From: Haliclona indistincta
Taxonomy: Eukaryota > Porifera > Demospongiae > Haplosclerida > Chalinidae
Length of the DNA: 64,000 nucleotides
Reading direction: 5' to 3'
Assembly: GCA_964017065.1 (NCBI GenBank)
Contig: OZ024785.1
Span: forward strand, 13,843,592 to 13,907,591
Shown: piece after piece, positions 1 through 10,702 of the stretch
Layout of the letters: every line of letters starts with the position of its first letter
How positions within the stretch are numbered: the stretch's first letter is position 1
The notes under the pieces: generated by a model
The model's input: only the letters and a program-made list of their open reading frames with translations
Database searches by the model: none
What the model was told of the DNA's origin: nothing
Made by a program: the position numbers and the translations under genes

Positions 1-700
1 GAGTGGGCAGGTGCTGGGTGATCATGAGTAGGTGAGTAATTGAAGTGTACGGGTCGGTGTGTAGTTGGGAGTGATTGAGTGAGTGAGTGAGTGTGTGTGT
101 GGGAGATGATTATATTGGTACTGGTGGATAAAGAGTGGGTGAGTGAGTGAAGAGTGGTGGATGGGTGAATCAGTGTTGTGGGTAGTTAGGATGGGGGAGT
201 TGAATAAAGTTGCAGTAGTTGTTAAAGGATCGGTAGGTAAGCTAGGTGGAAGAGAAGTGGGTTAGAGGAAAGGATGGATCAAACAGGGATTGCATGTTGA
301 TTGGGCTAGTGAATGGATTAGTGTTAGAGTGGGTTTGTGAATTGATGGGTAAGTGAGTGAATGAATGGATATGCTGACTTGTTAGTGTATCATTGGTGGG
401 TTGATGGAAGGGCATGTGGATTGGGATTGGGTAAGTTGATAGACAGTAGGATATTAGCTGATATTTAATGGGGTAGGATGGTATGTGCATGTGAAAAGAA
501 TAAATACGTTTTTGTGTAGTGCTTTGAAGTTAGATGGGCAATATCAGTACCTGTGTGTTTGAGTGGGTGAGTAGTGGAGAAGGGGTGCATATACGTGAGT
601 GGGCTTGTAGGAATTGGAAAGCAGATTGGAGAGTTTGTGGTTCATTTTATTGGGTAAGTGATATTAATGAAGCATAGGTTGACCTGGTTTGGGCTTAGTA
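1..700. repeat. GTGA/GAGT-rich degenerate low-complexity DNA
   Basis: The plus strand is strongly G/T/A-rich with many short runs of GAGT, GTGG and TGAGTGAG. Bases 1-243 align, with small gaps, to 61590-61826, where the same phrases occur in the same order, so this is one end of a diverged duplicated block and not plain microsatellite. No gene is seen; open frames here only mirror the base bias. Confidence 0.85.
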
Positions 701-859
701 TGAAATCATAAATTGCTGCGTTCGCAATCTCTTATTTTATACTACAGCTCAATGTAGTTCCAGAATCTGATCAGTCAGTTGGAGGAAAATGAATCGTGTA
801 TTCTTCTGCGAAAACTCGTATTTTTCCACAGGAACTCGTATTCTAAAGATAATACAATA

Positions 860-935
860 CAATACAGAATACAAATCTAATGTGGTTACAACTGTTACAA
901 TACAGAATACAAATCTATTGTGGTTACAACTGTTA
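860..935. repeat. 38 bp tandem duplication (2 copies)
   Basis: A 38 bp unit containing ACAGAATACAAATCT and GTGGTTACAACTGTT is repeated twice head to tail with a single visible base difference. No coding function is suggested. Confidence 0.85.
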
Positions 936-1369
936 CAACTATTAGCTAGCTGCTGTCTGTACTACGGGTTCACAGTTAAATACGTCTACAGTTTATGTTT
1001 ACAGTGATGTTAGAGCATTTTTTGTCTGTTATACCTAGAGCAGCACCACCGATCATCTGCTAGCTTCTTCAGCCTTGCACCGACGTTGTCACCAATAGGG
1101 TCGGAATCGCTGTCTTTCTTCACAATTGGCACCATTGCTAGGATGTCTGATAAGGGCTCCTGCTGCTCTGTGCTTGTTCTTTTGTAGCTGGGTACAGCTG
1201 CTTGTCTATGCTATGCATGTCGAAATGGATATGTGGCTGTAGTAACGCACAGAGAGTGTTTTGTCCTATATCCTGGAATGCCTGCATGTTGGCACATATC
1301 TCTAACCATGTTGTTGAGACTGTGGTAGCCTAGTAGAAAACCAGGTAGCCTAGTGGCTTGATAGATAGA

Positions 1370-1648
1370 AAACCAGCAAGATGGTTAGGCTTCAGCAATG
1401 ACTGCAAGTAAAAGACTCCCTTTAGGCAATTGCCAGGGTAAAGATCTCGTTCTTATACAGAAGAACTGGCATCTCTGTAGATTTTCTTGGTTGGCGTATT
1501 GAACAACTGCTTTTGGGCTGATTTTCTTTCCTTTGAATCCTCCCTGGTTGTACATCTTCGACATATCGGAGAAACGGTCACTCGCCAGACCATTCCACAA
1601 CCGTGATTTGGCAGTTGTTGTGGCGAAGTTTTCTGTGTTCGCTTGCAC
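1370..1648 (-). pseudogene. Tyrosine-recombinase-like (DUF3504/Crypton-type) fragment
   Basis: The minus strand encodes a stretch with the motif NQGGFKGKKI, then PKAVVQYANQEN and an RC pair. From memory this pattern (K-N-x-GG-x-K-x-K, then YAN, then RC) belongs to the DUF3504 proteins derived from Crypton tyrosine recombinases (ZMYM/QRICH-like). The match continues in another frame as VFYLQSLLKP at about 1395-1425, so a frameshift lies near 1440. No N-terminal zinc fingers and no catalytic HxxR box are visible, so this is a short internal remnant. A second remnant, covering the segment just upstream in the family, lies at 23160-23400. The family call is inference from short motifs. Confidence 0.5.
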
Positions 1649-1948
1649 TTCTCAATGCAAATTAAATGTGATTGTTGAAAAATACTTCAATGAGCAGGGC
1701 CTGTGGACTGCTTTCTCCAAGGATTCTTTTTTCCCACAACAACTTTTATTCCTGTTCTGTCAATGGATAGTATGCTATTAGATCTTGTTATTAGTATTAT
1801 CTAGATGTAATACAAAGACACTTAGATGTAACAATTAATACAAAACAATTACTAAATTGGAACTGAATCACTACTCCTCTACCTTTCCCTTTTCTCACTC
1901 TCCTCCCACTTTTACTTTCTTCGTCTTCCTTTCTCTCTCTCTTCTCAG

Positions 1949-2014
1949 AATAATTTTAGCAATCAAGAGATTGAAGTTCATAAGTGGGCGTTCACAGACT
2001 CTGCCCATCCTTAA
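1949..2014 (+). CDS. 3'-terminal exon, unknown protein (copy A)
   Basis: After a long pyrimidine tract ending CTTCTCAG the reading frame gives 21 residues containing QEIEVHKWAFTDSAHP and then TAA. The second copy at 62259-62324 has the same length and frame with QEIEVHEWAFTDSAHP, and the differences between copies are mostly conservative. Conservation of a splice acceptor, phase 0 start and stop in two diverged copies argues that this is a real terminal exon. I do not recognise the family, and the upstream exons in copy A are not evident. Confidence 0.5.
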   Translation, partial: NNFSNQEIEVHKWAFTDSAHP

Positions 2015-2376
2015 ATTGATGCCAATCGTGTCACTTGGGAAATGAAAGATTCAATCACGAGTTTATTGTGATAGAGAATGACAATTACATAGAAATGTTA
2101 CTTCAGCAATCATTGTATTTTTATTACACGAAGTGGTCCATGATTTTATGAGCAGGTAATTTTCAGATCATTTTTTTGAAATAATAATTATAGTGTTTGT
2201 CAGAATCATCAATGAGTGAATCATAAGTAAATGCAAGCATGCTATGACTGAGTGATAACTGTTTGGAATTACAAAATTTCAAGTGGGGAGATCATACATG
2301 GTCTCCTGATTCTTAATTTGACAAAAACCAGTTCACACCACTCATGCTGCTGTACTGAACTATGAATAGTTTATGT

Positions 2377-2655
2377 TCAGTAAAGAATGTGCAGATCAGA
2401 ATTAGTTACAATGTTGATTATCGTGCAGGAGACTAGTTCATGAATTTGTTCAGTGCAGTCTCGTGTGGAGCTAGAATCAAACCTCTCAACGTGGATGCTG
2501 GCCCACCCCCTAAATCTAGTCAAACGATATTCTTCGTCTTCACTGCAGTCAAATTCACTTCCCTTCAACTGGAGAAGATCACTGATGTAATGCAGTAGCC
2601 CTTCAATTCGATCAAGACGATGTAGGAGTGGGCGGGTAAGACAATAACTGACCAC
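2377..2655 (-). CDS. Hypothetical exon, unknown
   Basis: The minus strand has a 92-codon frame with an acidic middle (DCSEDEEYRLTR) and the stretch ASIHVERFDSS. The duplicated copy at 62600-62800 keeps ...DCS..EE and SIHVERFDSS, so the segment is partly conserved at protein level, although other parts of copy B contain stops and indels. It lies divergent to, and just upstream of, the ATGGCGG start at 2706, so both could share a promoter. Function unknown; it may also be decayed repeat sequence. Confidence 0.3.
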   Translation of the reverse strand: MVSYCLTRPLLHRLDRIEGLLHYISDLLQLKGSEFDCSEDEEYRLTRFRGWASIHVERFDSSSTRDCTEQIHELVSCTIINIVTNSDLHILY

Positions 2656-2705
2656 ACCCAGTTATTGCGCAATCTCCATTCTCCACGCGGGCAAGAGCGA
2701 TCAAA

Positions 2706-2889
2706 ATGGCGGAAATCTACTGTCTCTTGTATCGGCTGCCATCGCGGTGTTTCCTTGTCGTTTGTTCTCTTTCTATACAGGTTTGTGACTAATAAGCAAT
2801 GTATTTTATCTCTGATTGATTTACGAATGTTTATCTGTTCTGTTTAGGCGATCAATGGCTACCTACCGTCTCTCACTTTGAGGACGTGA
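2706..2889 (+). CDS. Small two-exon gene start, unknown (copy A)
   Basis: An ATG in good context (AAAATGGCGG) opens exon 1 (2706-2780), which ends TACAG before GTTTGT. A 67 bp intron closes at TGTTTAG and exon 2 (2848-2889) runs to TGA. The joined product is 38 residues plus stop, ending PSLTLRT. In copy B (62940-63120) exon 1 is one base longer and exon 2 four bases shorter, yet the last residues and stop stay in the same frame. That fits weak selection for the reading frame but could be chance (one in three). It could equally be a transcribed non-coding leader. Confidence 0.35.
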
Positions 2890-3420
2890 TTGATTCCTAA
2901 CAACCTGAGCGACTCGTATACATCAACCATTGTTGTTCGAACTTGCGCTCATCACAAGGTGTTGTAACTCATGGTGATATTCCAAGTAAGCCACAACTCG
3001 TTCAATATTGTGTTTGTACACGTGTTTGATAGATGAATTATCGTTGTTGTACACAGTGGTTTAGTGTGTTACATACTACTTGATTACAAGATATACGTGA
3101 AGGGCAGCTTAAAGAATAGGAGTGCATGTGTCTGTATAGACCCACTGCGTGCCTTGTCAAGTCGTGCATGCACGTCTGTGTATCTTTGTACTTGTTGGGG
3201 GACAGCAAACTGTTTTAGCAATGCTATATACAAGCGACAGTGTAAATACTGTCATGGGTAAACTATGCAGCATGTTTCTTGGAGTTTACTGTTTCTGTCG
3301 CTGTACCAGAGGTATGAGAAAGGCAACCTATACCTCTATATGGCTTCCAGTCACGTGATTGTAATGTCACATGTAATCTGCAATATAATGTATTGAATCT
3401 GCCTGTGCCTCGTGTTCAGT

Positions 3421-4184
3421 TATCAAGTGCTTCTGTGTGTTGTATAGAGTAGCTATGTGTCTACATTGTTTTATTGAGAGTTTCGAGACTATAAATATCG
3501 ACCAAGTGTCGTCACTGTGTGTCCATGTGCAATTCAAGAATTGTTGTCTTGACGGTGTTTGTGTTGAACCCAGCTCCCAGCCAGTGTTCTATCTTTAATG
3601 GACTGTTTATCAGAAGTTTTGTTAGCTCGTGAGTGGGATAAGTATTGAATTGTTAATTGAAGGGATTGCTTGTTGATGATGCATTGAGACCACTCGTTGA
3701 TGAGTCGCATAGTCATTGTATTATGATTATTATGTTTGAATATTGATAACTGTAATCATTGTTGTACACGATCGTTTATTAGTAGACTTCTGTGTGAGAT
3801 GGTGCTTTATGTTTTTGACTCCAGTCCTGCCATTCATCTGTTTACACTATAGTGTATGTAATGACTAGTTACAATCTGACATTTTAAGTTACGTTTATGT
3901 TAACAGACTAGCAGGTTTTAGTAATTATTTGTGCTTTATTAGTTGATAACAGGTTTTAATAATTATATGACCATGTCTGCGAAAGCCGACAGTGTTGTAC
4001 AAATAATTGAACTGAGATGGTCACAATTGTTATTTAGTCAGTCGTAGATTGTCATAGATATGTGCCAGGATTGACAAAATTAATAATCATAACTAACAAC
4101 TAACACAACAACAGTTAACACAATACAACAACACTACCTACCAACATATCACAACAACAAAACAACTGCCTAACCAACACATAC
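3421..4184. other. No gene seen
   Basis: AT-rich sequence without a convincing frame, splice pattern or repeat on either strand. The copy-A/copy-B match ends at about 3420. Confidence 0.5.
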
Positions 4185-4589
4185 TTAATGATATCTACGC
4201 TTCTTTTTAAATTCTTCCTCCACCTCCAACCTTGCTCTCCACATTCTCTTCTCCTTTTCTGTCTCTTCCGCTATCCTCCGTTTCCTTTCCTGCTTTCTTT
4301 GCCTATTGTAATCCGCCACGTGCCATGTCTTTTGTCTCTTTTCCTCTATGTTTACAAGTTTGTCCACCTTTTCCTCCAAAGTCATTTCCTCTTCCCTCTT
4401 TCTTTTTTCGACCACTCGTTTAGAAGGTGGCTCTTCTCTGTCTACTACTTGTTTCTTCTCTTCTGGCTCTTTGTCCTTTTTCTCCTCCACCATTTCCTTT
4501 CTTCTTTGCCTTTCTCGGTTTAGCTCAATTGTAAGCCTTTCCACTTGCAACTTCTTAGTATTATTTTTGTTATTATTGTAGGTTTGCAT
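4185..4589 (-). CDS. Charged coiled-coil protein or exon
   Basis: A 134-codon frame from an ATG at 4589. The product is almost entirely charged: blocks such as RERQRRKEMVEEKKDKE, KRKREEEMTLEEKVDKLV and RKQERKRRIAEETEKEKRM predict a long helical coiled coil from about residue 15 to the end (KKKRRYH). No membrane segment or catalytic motif is visible. The opposite strand is open over much of the same interval only because Lys/Glu codons read as Ser/Phe/Leu. I do not recognise a family; a single-exon gene or an exon of a larger nuclear protein are both possible. Confidence 0.5.
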   Translation of the reverse strand: MQTYNNNKNNTKKLQVERLTIELNRERQRRKEMVEEKKDKEPEEKKQVVDREEPPSKRVVEKRKREEEMTLEEKVDKLVNIEEKRQKTWHVADYNRQRKQERKRRIAEETEKEKRMWRARLEVEEEFKKKRRYH

Positions 4590-6250
4590 TCTATTTTGCT
4601 CGTTTTCATTTTCTGTTTTATGAAAATTTCGTTCGACGAGAAAGATTACTATAGTTATGGAAGAATTGACTGTTATGTTAAAATTTTATACAATTAATTC
4701 TTGTGTATATCACAGTCTCATTAAAATTTATTTTTGTTTTCCTACTTTACTCCCTTGCCCTGTTATTCTTCGTTATTGCTGTTCTACTTATACTACAAAG
4801 AATAATGATCATCAACTATTCTTGTGTACTTATATTTTTAATATTTATTTCTCATAAATCGTGACTTCCTTCAATTAATACTATTATTTTTAATTTTCAC
4901 CTTATTTTTTTGTATTTAAAATTTATGATAACTAGCTTGACACTAGTTATCGAGAAACATTACAACAAAGTGTTTACTGCTGGAGTCACGGTTGTATATG
5001 GTTAGCAACAGAATTATTCTAATACCGACTGCATGAATTCTTCATACCAGCAACTATTGGAATTACGAGGGCAATCAAGATGAAAAGTGAAATCATGTTG
5101 ATTTAAATGAGAATCAAACAAAGAGTAAGAATGAGACAACCTTACAATGTATTGTGTAATAAGAATCAGATAGATTGTCATGGATTAACCATCTTGAAAA
5201 CTTCTGGAAAAAAATAGTTTCGTTAAATATATGTCGCTAAGTTTATGAGTGCTCTTGGAGATCGTACAGCAATAGTGAAAGATTTCTGACGGAGACTATA
5301 CAGACGAGTGTCAGCTGTCTAACACAACATTATGAAATCTCAGGAATGATGCCTGACTTCTGTACGAAACAATCTTATCATTGATGTTTAAAGCAATGAC
5401 TTTACTTGAGCTGTAGAATGCCAATGTGTCTTATAAAGCAATATTGATATACGACAGATATCATATCTACTAAACCACCATCCGTAACAATTATTTTACA
5501 CTGCAATTAAGAAAGTGCAGTTTCGTCCGTGTACGGTTTTGAAGTAAATGCATATGAATATCTGTAAATGCATATGAATATCTGTAAATGCATATGAATA
5601 TCTAGATGGAACTACTCGATCATGCTGTGCGAGATGTCCTATATCAGCTCTTTATCGGTTTCTTTTTGTTGTGAATATAATCTTCCTCTGTCAAATCTTG
5701 TGAACATCGATATTGTTGTTGGCTCCACCTTTTTCAAACGATTTCAATACTTAATATTTTTGGTTTGTAACCGTTCATTTCATTTTAATGAACACTTGAG
5801 ATCTAATTTTTGTTCATTTTGTGTAGTCGGTGTTCTCATTCTGCATAGTGTTTGAATACAATATATTATCATTGTTATTTACATTTCTTCGGTATTCCTG
5901 TATTGATATAAATTCGTTATTAATTTGGGACATATAATTTTTATTCATTAATCGAGCGTGTACTTTCTAAGACGATCATCAATTCTTGGTCGATTATGTC
6001 ACTATGTCACTTTAATTGTGTCACTATGTCACTGTTTCATTTATTTGGTTGTTTTTGTTCTCAGTATCAATCTTTTAAGTTTTTCTAAGAACATTATTTT
6101 AACTTATTCTTTATTTATAGCATAATTTTATTTTAATTTGCTGTATACAAACTTTCCTTTTGTCACAAGTTGTTCTTAACATATTTCCATTTAAAACATT
6201 TTTGAATTGTGTTATTTTTGTTGGTTTGTTCAAATTACAATGTGTTTGAT
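4590..6250. other. No gene seen; short repeats only
   Basis: AT-rich, with stops in all frames and no motif I recognise. It contains the 20 bp triplicate at 5544-5603 and a short doubled phrase GTCACTATGTCACT near 5998-6032. Confidence 0.5.
5544..5603. repeat. 20 bp tandem repeat (3 copies)
   Basis: Three exact head-to-tail copies of a 20 bp unit containing ATGCATATGAATAT. Confidence 0.95.
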
Positions 6251-6251
6251 G

Positions 6252-6535
6252 TTAGCACTCTCTGTATTAGACTCTGCTGTGATTGCCATGCTAGCGTGCA
6301 TGATTTAGCTTTTAAAATGTTTATTGTTATGTGTTGTGACTCTTAATGCACAAGTCAGTTTACTATGTAATACTGGTAACCACACTTGCTGTGCTTTACA
6401 TAGCTTTTTAAACATTATTTGGTTATTCAGTGTTGTTCATTTTATGTTTGTTTAAATGCATTTGTTAACAATGTACTGAGTAAACTATATTGACTATTAT
6501 ACTGTAACATTACACTAGCTTCAACATAGTGAATG
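6252..6535 (+). repeat. Dispersed repeat, copy 1
   Basis: Bases 6252-6402 match 19887-20033 directly (shared start TTAGCACTCTCTGTATTAG, shared end GGTAACCACACTTGCTG). Bases 6481-6535 match 20060-20115 in the opposite orientation. The unit is therefore a non-coding dispersed element whose tail is inverted between copies. No open frame is conserved. Confidence 0.85.
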
Positions 6536-6772
6536 ATCATTAAAATAATGTATGGTCTTGAAAATTCTTGCTATGACAAAGGTTGGATTTTGATTACCTT
6601 TAAAGCATCAGAGGTCCTAAACCGAACTTCTGTGTAATTTTCTTTTTCCACTTTATTGCAGTGGCCTATTTAAATGTTAAAATAAATTATATAAAGTGAA
6701 TTCTCAAAAATCCCATCTACGATTTGATCTGTTTCTTTCTTGATCTTGTCGCACGGGTATCACACATGGGTA

Positions 6773-6988
6773 TCACTGCCTTTGTACTAAATAATTATGA
6801 TTTTGTAAACTTTGAAATGCATGAAAATGTTTTGCCTTACCCACATATGCCTGGTCTTTACGGACTGTTTTGATTAAATGTGGTATGTCAAATAAGAAAA
6901 AGAAGTCTTGGCCATCAGTTGCATGGTAATTTGCCACTTTGTAGACGAGATTAACCTGAAGATCGTGCACCTTGAAGAGACCCTGGTT
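6773..6988 (-). pseudogene. P-element/THAP9-like transposase fragment
   Basis: The minus strand encodes LFKVHDL, VYKVAN and then FFFLFDIPHLIKTVRK. The phrase D-x-PHL-x-K-T-x-R is a hallmark of the RNase H-like domain of P-element-type (THAP9-like) transposases, and in that family it follows a LFKLH and a YK-x-N motif at similar spacing. Only about 60 residues of the domain are present and the frame then runs into unrelated codons. It is fused in frame to a recombinase fragment upstream, so this is a decayed, chimeric remnant. Other parts of the same family lie at 22066-22570 and 42746-43057. Confidence 0.55.
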
Positions 6989-7150
6989 TACTGAGATTTC
7001 GGCAGCATGACGGGCAACCCACTTCCACCACTGGAATGCTTGAAGGTACTTTGTCACAGTAGAATCAGCTCAGCTGTCGACAACTGTGCGGGGGAAACCT
7101 TCAGCTAGCTTCTTTAACTCCGGGTTGTTCACCTGCTGGATTGTCTCTAT
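6989..7150 (-). pseudogene. Tyrosine recombinase N-terminal (core-binding) fragment
   Basis: Upstream of the P-element-like piece the same strand reads LKKLAEGFPRTVVDS, a TGA, then ADSTVTKYLQAFQWWKWVA. The pattern DS-x-A-DST-x-x-KYL-x-A-F-x-W-K resembles the helical core-binding domain of phage-type integrases carried by animal tyrosine-recombinase elements. The TGA sits where arginine would be expected. The join to the transposase fragment at about 6988 lacks any splice signal, so it looks like a breakpoint between two elements. Confidence 0.45.
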
Positions 7151-9147
7151 TACTCTTTGCCCACACAATATATCTGGAAAAGGCATTGCTGCTCCATTAC
7201 ATGTACATTTTGCTTGCTAAAATAACTGTACACACTTTGCCAGATACCATACTCGACTCTAGCTACACCACAACTCTGATTAGTCTGCAAATACATCGGA
7301 ATGTTATACCCCATACCCATGTGACGGCCTTCAGATGGCACACTCCAACCTCATGGCTGGACTGTAGCATAATAATGAGTTGATAATATAGAGTTCATTA
7401 TTATATGGACGCTGATATTTGATTTGTGCCTGTATCTAGTGTATGAATTATATCAAGTAGTACTTGCATGCAACATAATGCAGTGGTGATTATCAATAAG
7501 TGATGCATGAGCAGTTGCACTTTAGATTGCCTTGTTTCATGATGGTAGTCTCTGCAGTTTGCAGCTTAAAATGATATAGATACCTGTTTCATAAACAAAG
7601 CAGCAGCTTCTTCATAATTTAAGTTTTAGGCATGTCATTGCATGCACAATTACAAAAGCATGCGATAACAAGTCATGCATTCCAATTATTGAAAGTTTAT
7701 CAGTGGACCACCAATAAATAGCTGCTTTTGGTACATATCACCAGCCACACCCATTAAGTAGTGAGTGACTAGAATAGCAAAGATGCATAATTATAGTATT
7801 AAACTGGTATTAAACTAGCACGCTATTTACCACAAAAATCAGTGAATTATACTACTGCAGTCATGCATCTATGCAGTCACGTGTTGAAAATAAGACGAAA
7901 AAGGATGTGATTAAAGCTGGCAGAGCACCAGAGGCTGGGCAGAGCACAGAGGTTAGGCAGGACCCAAGTTTTTCTCCGGTTCCATAATAGCAGCAAATCT
8001 CTCTCTAATCATGTCAATTATTGGTTGTATTTTACCTAGTTTGTTAACCAGGTGTACCGGGCGGGGCTAGCAAGCTGTTGTCGGTGAAGTGCAAGTACCT
8101 CTGGATCTCCACAAATCTGTCTCTTAAAAGCTATAGGAGAATTCATCTCTCTTTCAATAGTCATACAAAGCTGGATAGTTGACCACACCCATTAGAAGCA
8201 GGACAAGTAACTAGGCAGTTGTAAGTATTTGACAAATATCATACCTCTGTGAACAAGTTAGCCTCACAGATAAAGATAGCCTCACAGATAATTATCGTCA
8301 CAGATAAAGAACACTTCCTTGGTGTAAGGAAGTACACTGGCCCAACTGGCCTGAGTTATGTCCTCATGTGCTGCAAAAACATTCGATGCATTTTTAAACA
8401 ATTGTAAACAAAGTGAAATCAATTAATAGTAATTGTGCATAAGCAAAGTACAGTTTGTCATCGTGCTACTGTCCTTGTTGTATGACAACTTTGTTAACTT
8501 GGGAAGATAAATCAGGGTCTCATCGGTCACCTCTACTCCTGCTATTTCCTCTAACATTGCTCCTGAAACATTCACCGACACCATTGATCCTGACTTGGAT
8601 TCTGACTAATTGCAATGCAGTATTATGGTGCAAGGGTCAACTGAGTTACAGGGTACGGCTGTATTCTTAAAATTATCACGTTATGATTTCAGCCTATCTT
8701 AATAATATCATCACTTGTCGGAGACAGTGGAGCCATCAAGAGTTGTCATCATCTTTTTTGTCAACATCACGGTGATCATCTTCTTCATCATCATCGTTAC
8801 AACTTTGTGGGCTGCAGTTACTAGTCTAGTAGATGAGAAAGTGCACAGCCTCTTCAGAGATTAAGGAGCGGGGAATGCCGGTCATTATCAATCGCAACAA
8901 TAATCAAAAAGGTTTAAAACAGTTATTGTTCTGAAACTTTTTTTGATCACCTGTTGATTATAGTTGAAATTATGGAGTATTTCTGATGACTTAGCTCGTT
9001 TATTAGTCTATGAAGATTATTATTTGGAAATAAATTCATTATTGATTGATTTTTAAAAGTTAGTGGAAACAGCCGTCATCGCGGTTCTTCTAGAGCTGAA
9101 GCTGTTCAATTGCCTCACGGTTACTGGTAACTCGTTCCTCCCTCTCA
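7151..9147. other. No gene supported
   Basis: No convincing coding region. Small features only: imperfect repeats of CTCACAGATAA at 8264-8308, and an Asp/Glu-rich minus-strand stretch near 8755-8815 that could be a short exon but has no clear borders. Confidence 0.4.
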
Positions 9148-9795
9148 TCACACTACTTGTACCATCACAGCAATGTTGTCCTTATACTCTCTGGGCGTCA
9201 GTTGCATGGTCTCCTCGACTCCAGGTGGGCTGAAAATAAAGTTGTGAACAATCTCTTTGCATTCTTTTGTTGTTATGTTATCACCCACTTCCTCAAATTC
9301 TTCGTACACTCTTTCTATCTGCTTCCATTTCTTCTTCAACGTCTTCTTCAACGAAACACAAACATAGTCCATAGTTCAAAACATAGTATAAATAACTACT
9401 TATGGCGTTATTTATACTGGTAGTACGTTGAGGCAGGTAGTACGTTGAGAATTCATCATCATCACGAAAGCATTCTTTGTCACGCTCAACGAACAGGTTC
9501 CTTCGCCAGTATCCACCAACACAACAAACTTGATAAACTGCCCAAAGCTTAAACACACTTCGGATACATTCGTGGATTTGTCAACCTGTGACAACTGAGT
9601 CTTGTCTTTTCTGATCGACACTGATTCAAGAAAAGCATCTGAAATTTCGGATGAAGTCTTGACAATCGAAAATTTTCCCGCTTGAATCGATTAATACCGG
9701 TCCACAAATCGATCTACTGGGTCTAGAGTGACTATGGTCCAAGGAACCAATGTCTTATTGGCACTAGCCACATAAACACTGACGTACGACGCCAT
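9148..9795 (-). pseudogene. Unknown gene, interrupted by an in-frame stop
   Basis: A start ATG at 9795 in good context (AAGAAATGGCG) opens a frame (begins MASYVSVYVASANKTLVPW) that meets TAA at about 9693 but continues in the same frame to 9412 with normal codon use (SIQAGKFSIVK..., FGQFIKFVVLVDTGEG). A second frame at 9372-9148 (KKTLKKKWKQIERVYEEF...FIFSPPGVEETMQL) is probably a following exon after a short intron or frameshift. A 17 bp tandem duplication (9418-9450) at the join may be the cause of the break. I do not recognise a domain. Confidence 0.4.
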
Positions 9796-9896
9796 TTCTT
9801 TGCATCACGTGGGCAATATAATGAAAAATGAAATTTTTAAGGCGCAACCAAAATTACATGCGGGCGCGGATGATAAACTGTGAATCGACTTTGTAT

Positions 9897-9942
9897 GGCC
9901 TAAGGCACGTCCCACATCGTCTCTAGTGCAGCCACATCTTTT
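9897..9942. repeat. 46 bp match to piggyBac-like region at 39719-39764
   Basis: The phrase AAGGCACRTCCCACATCGTC and following bases are shared, with few differences, with the piggyBac-like remnant at 39.7 kb. It is probably a short orphan piece of the same element. Confidence 0.6.
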
Positions 9943-9992
9943 ATGCCATATGCTACTAGAGCAACATCGTCGATGCCGGCAGCCATCGGCGA

Positions 9993-10650
9993 CTAGAGTG
10001 GTCCGAACTGTAGAGCTATAAGATCGAAGCTGTATGCCTCAGCTGCATACAATCTCTTTCTTCTCACAGACAGTACGTAATCGCGCACGATTTCCCACGA
10101 ATTGCCTACGGGAAGTTTGGATTTGTCAGGCCATGCTCTAACATCAGGTGAGAATGACTCAGAACTGTAATACTCTGACCATCTCGCTCCAGCATCACCT
10201 GCATGCACTCTTGCACGTGCAAAATGCAGAATTTAGACGACTCATTCCTTTGGCCTGCTTCTAAAAATGAGGTGAGAGCACATCGGATGTCACCGTCACT
10301 CTCAATAGTCACCTGAAATAGCTTTAATTTTTATAGTTAAGTGTCGCTTCAATATAACAAGCAGCAGTATAGCAATCACTTTCTTGCTTTTGTTTTTCGA
10401 TGGCACGTGAGATTTTTTGATTTGTTAGTGCTTCCGCCTGCAGGCGGTTGATCGTTGCATACGTTGCGCTCAATGCATACGTTGTGGCAGATGGAAGGGA
10501 AACCACCAGTTGGGCAACACAGCGCGTGGTCGATGGAGAAGGGTTTGCTACAGATACAACTTGTCGGCAGATTTGGAGGTGACCAGTTGTACCGAAGTGA
10601 GATGGCATCTCTAAAAGCACCCTTGTGTAAAGCAAAACCGTGTTCCTCAA
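9993..10650 (-). CDS. Hypothetical exons, unknown
   Basis: Three overlapping minus-strand frames form a plausible chain. A frame at 10650-10324 ends just before an acceptor (CTATTTCAG, exon from 10313). The exon then reads VTIESDGDIRCALTSFLEAG and CILHVQECMQVMLERDG. Near 10150 the frame changes and continues to 9993 (PDVRAWPDKSKLPVGNSWEI ... DYVLSVRRKRLY). This suggests a decayed gene with at least one frameshift. No family is recognised. Confidence 0.3.
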
Positions 10651-10702
10651 TTGGGAGTGCAGTTAGCCAGGAAGAGTCATCTTAGCATTGGATAGGAGAA
10701 TT

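Larger units (their letters stand above)
1857..3420 (+). repeat. Duplicated block, copy A (partner 62160-63640)
   Basis: About 1.5 kb aligns collinearly with 62160-63640 at what looks like 80-90 percent identity with scattered indels. Shared landmarks are the pyrimidine tract and terminal exon (1949-2014 versus 62259-62324), the ATGGCGG gene start (2706 versus 62940) and the cytosine-poor 3' part that ends at the phrase CTGTGCCTCGTGT. Together with 1-243 versus 61590-61826 this shows a long duplicated segment; copy A carries about 1.6 kb between the two matching parts, copy B only about 0.33 kb. Confidence 0.9.

Noticed and set aside
2925..2950. TGTTCGAAC phrase resembling a tRNA B box
   Set aside because: No matching A box or cloverleaf stems were found around it.
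4188..4581. Plus-strand open frames opposite the coiled-coil gene
   Set aside because: They are Ser/Phe/Leu-rich shadows of Lys/Glu codons on the minus strand.
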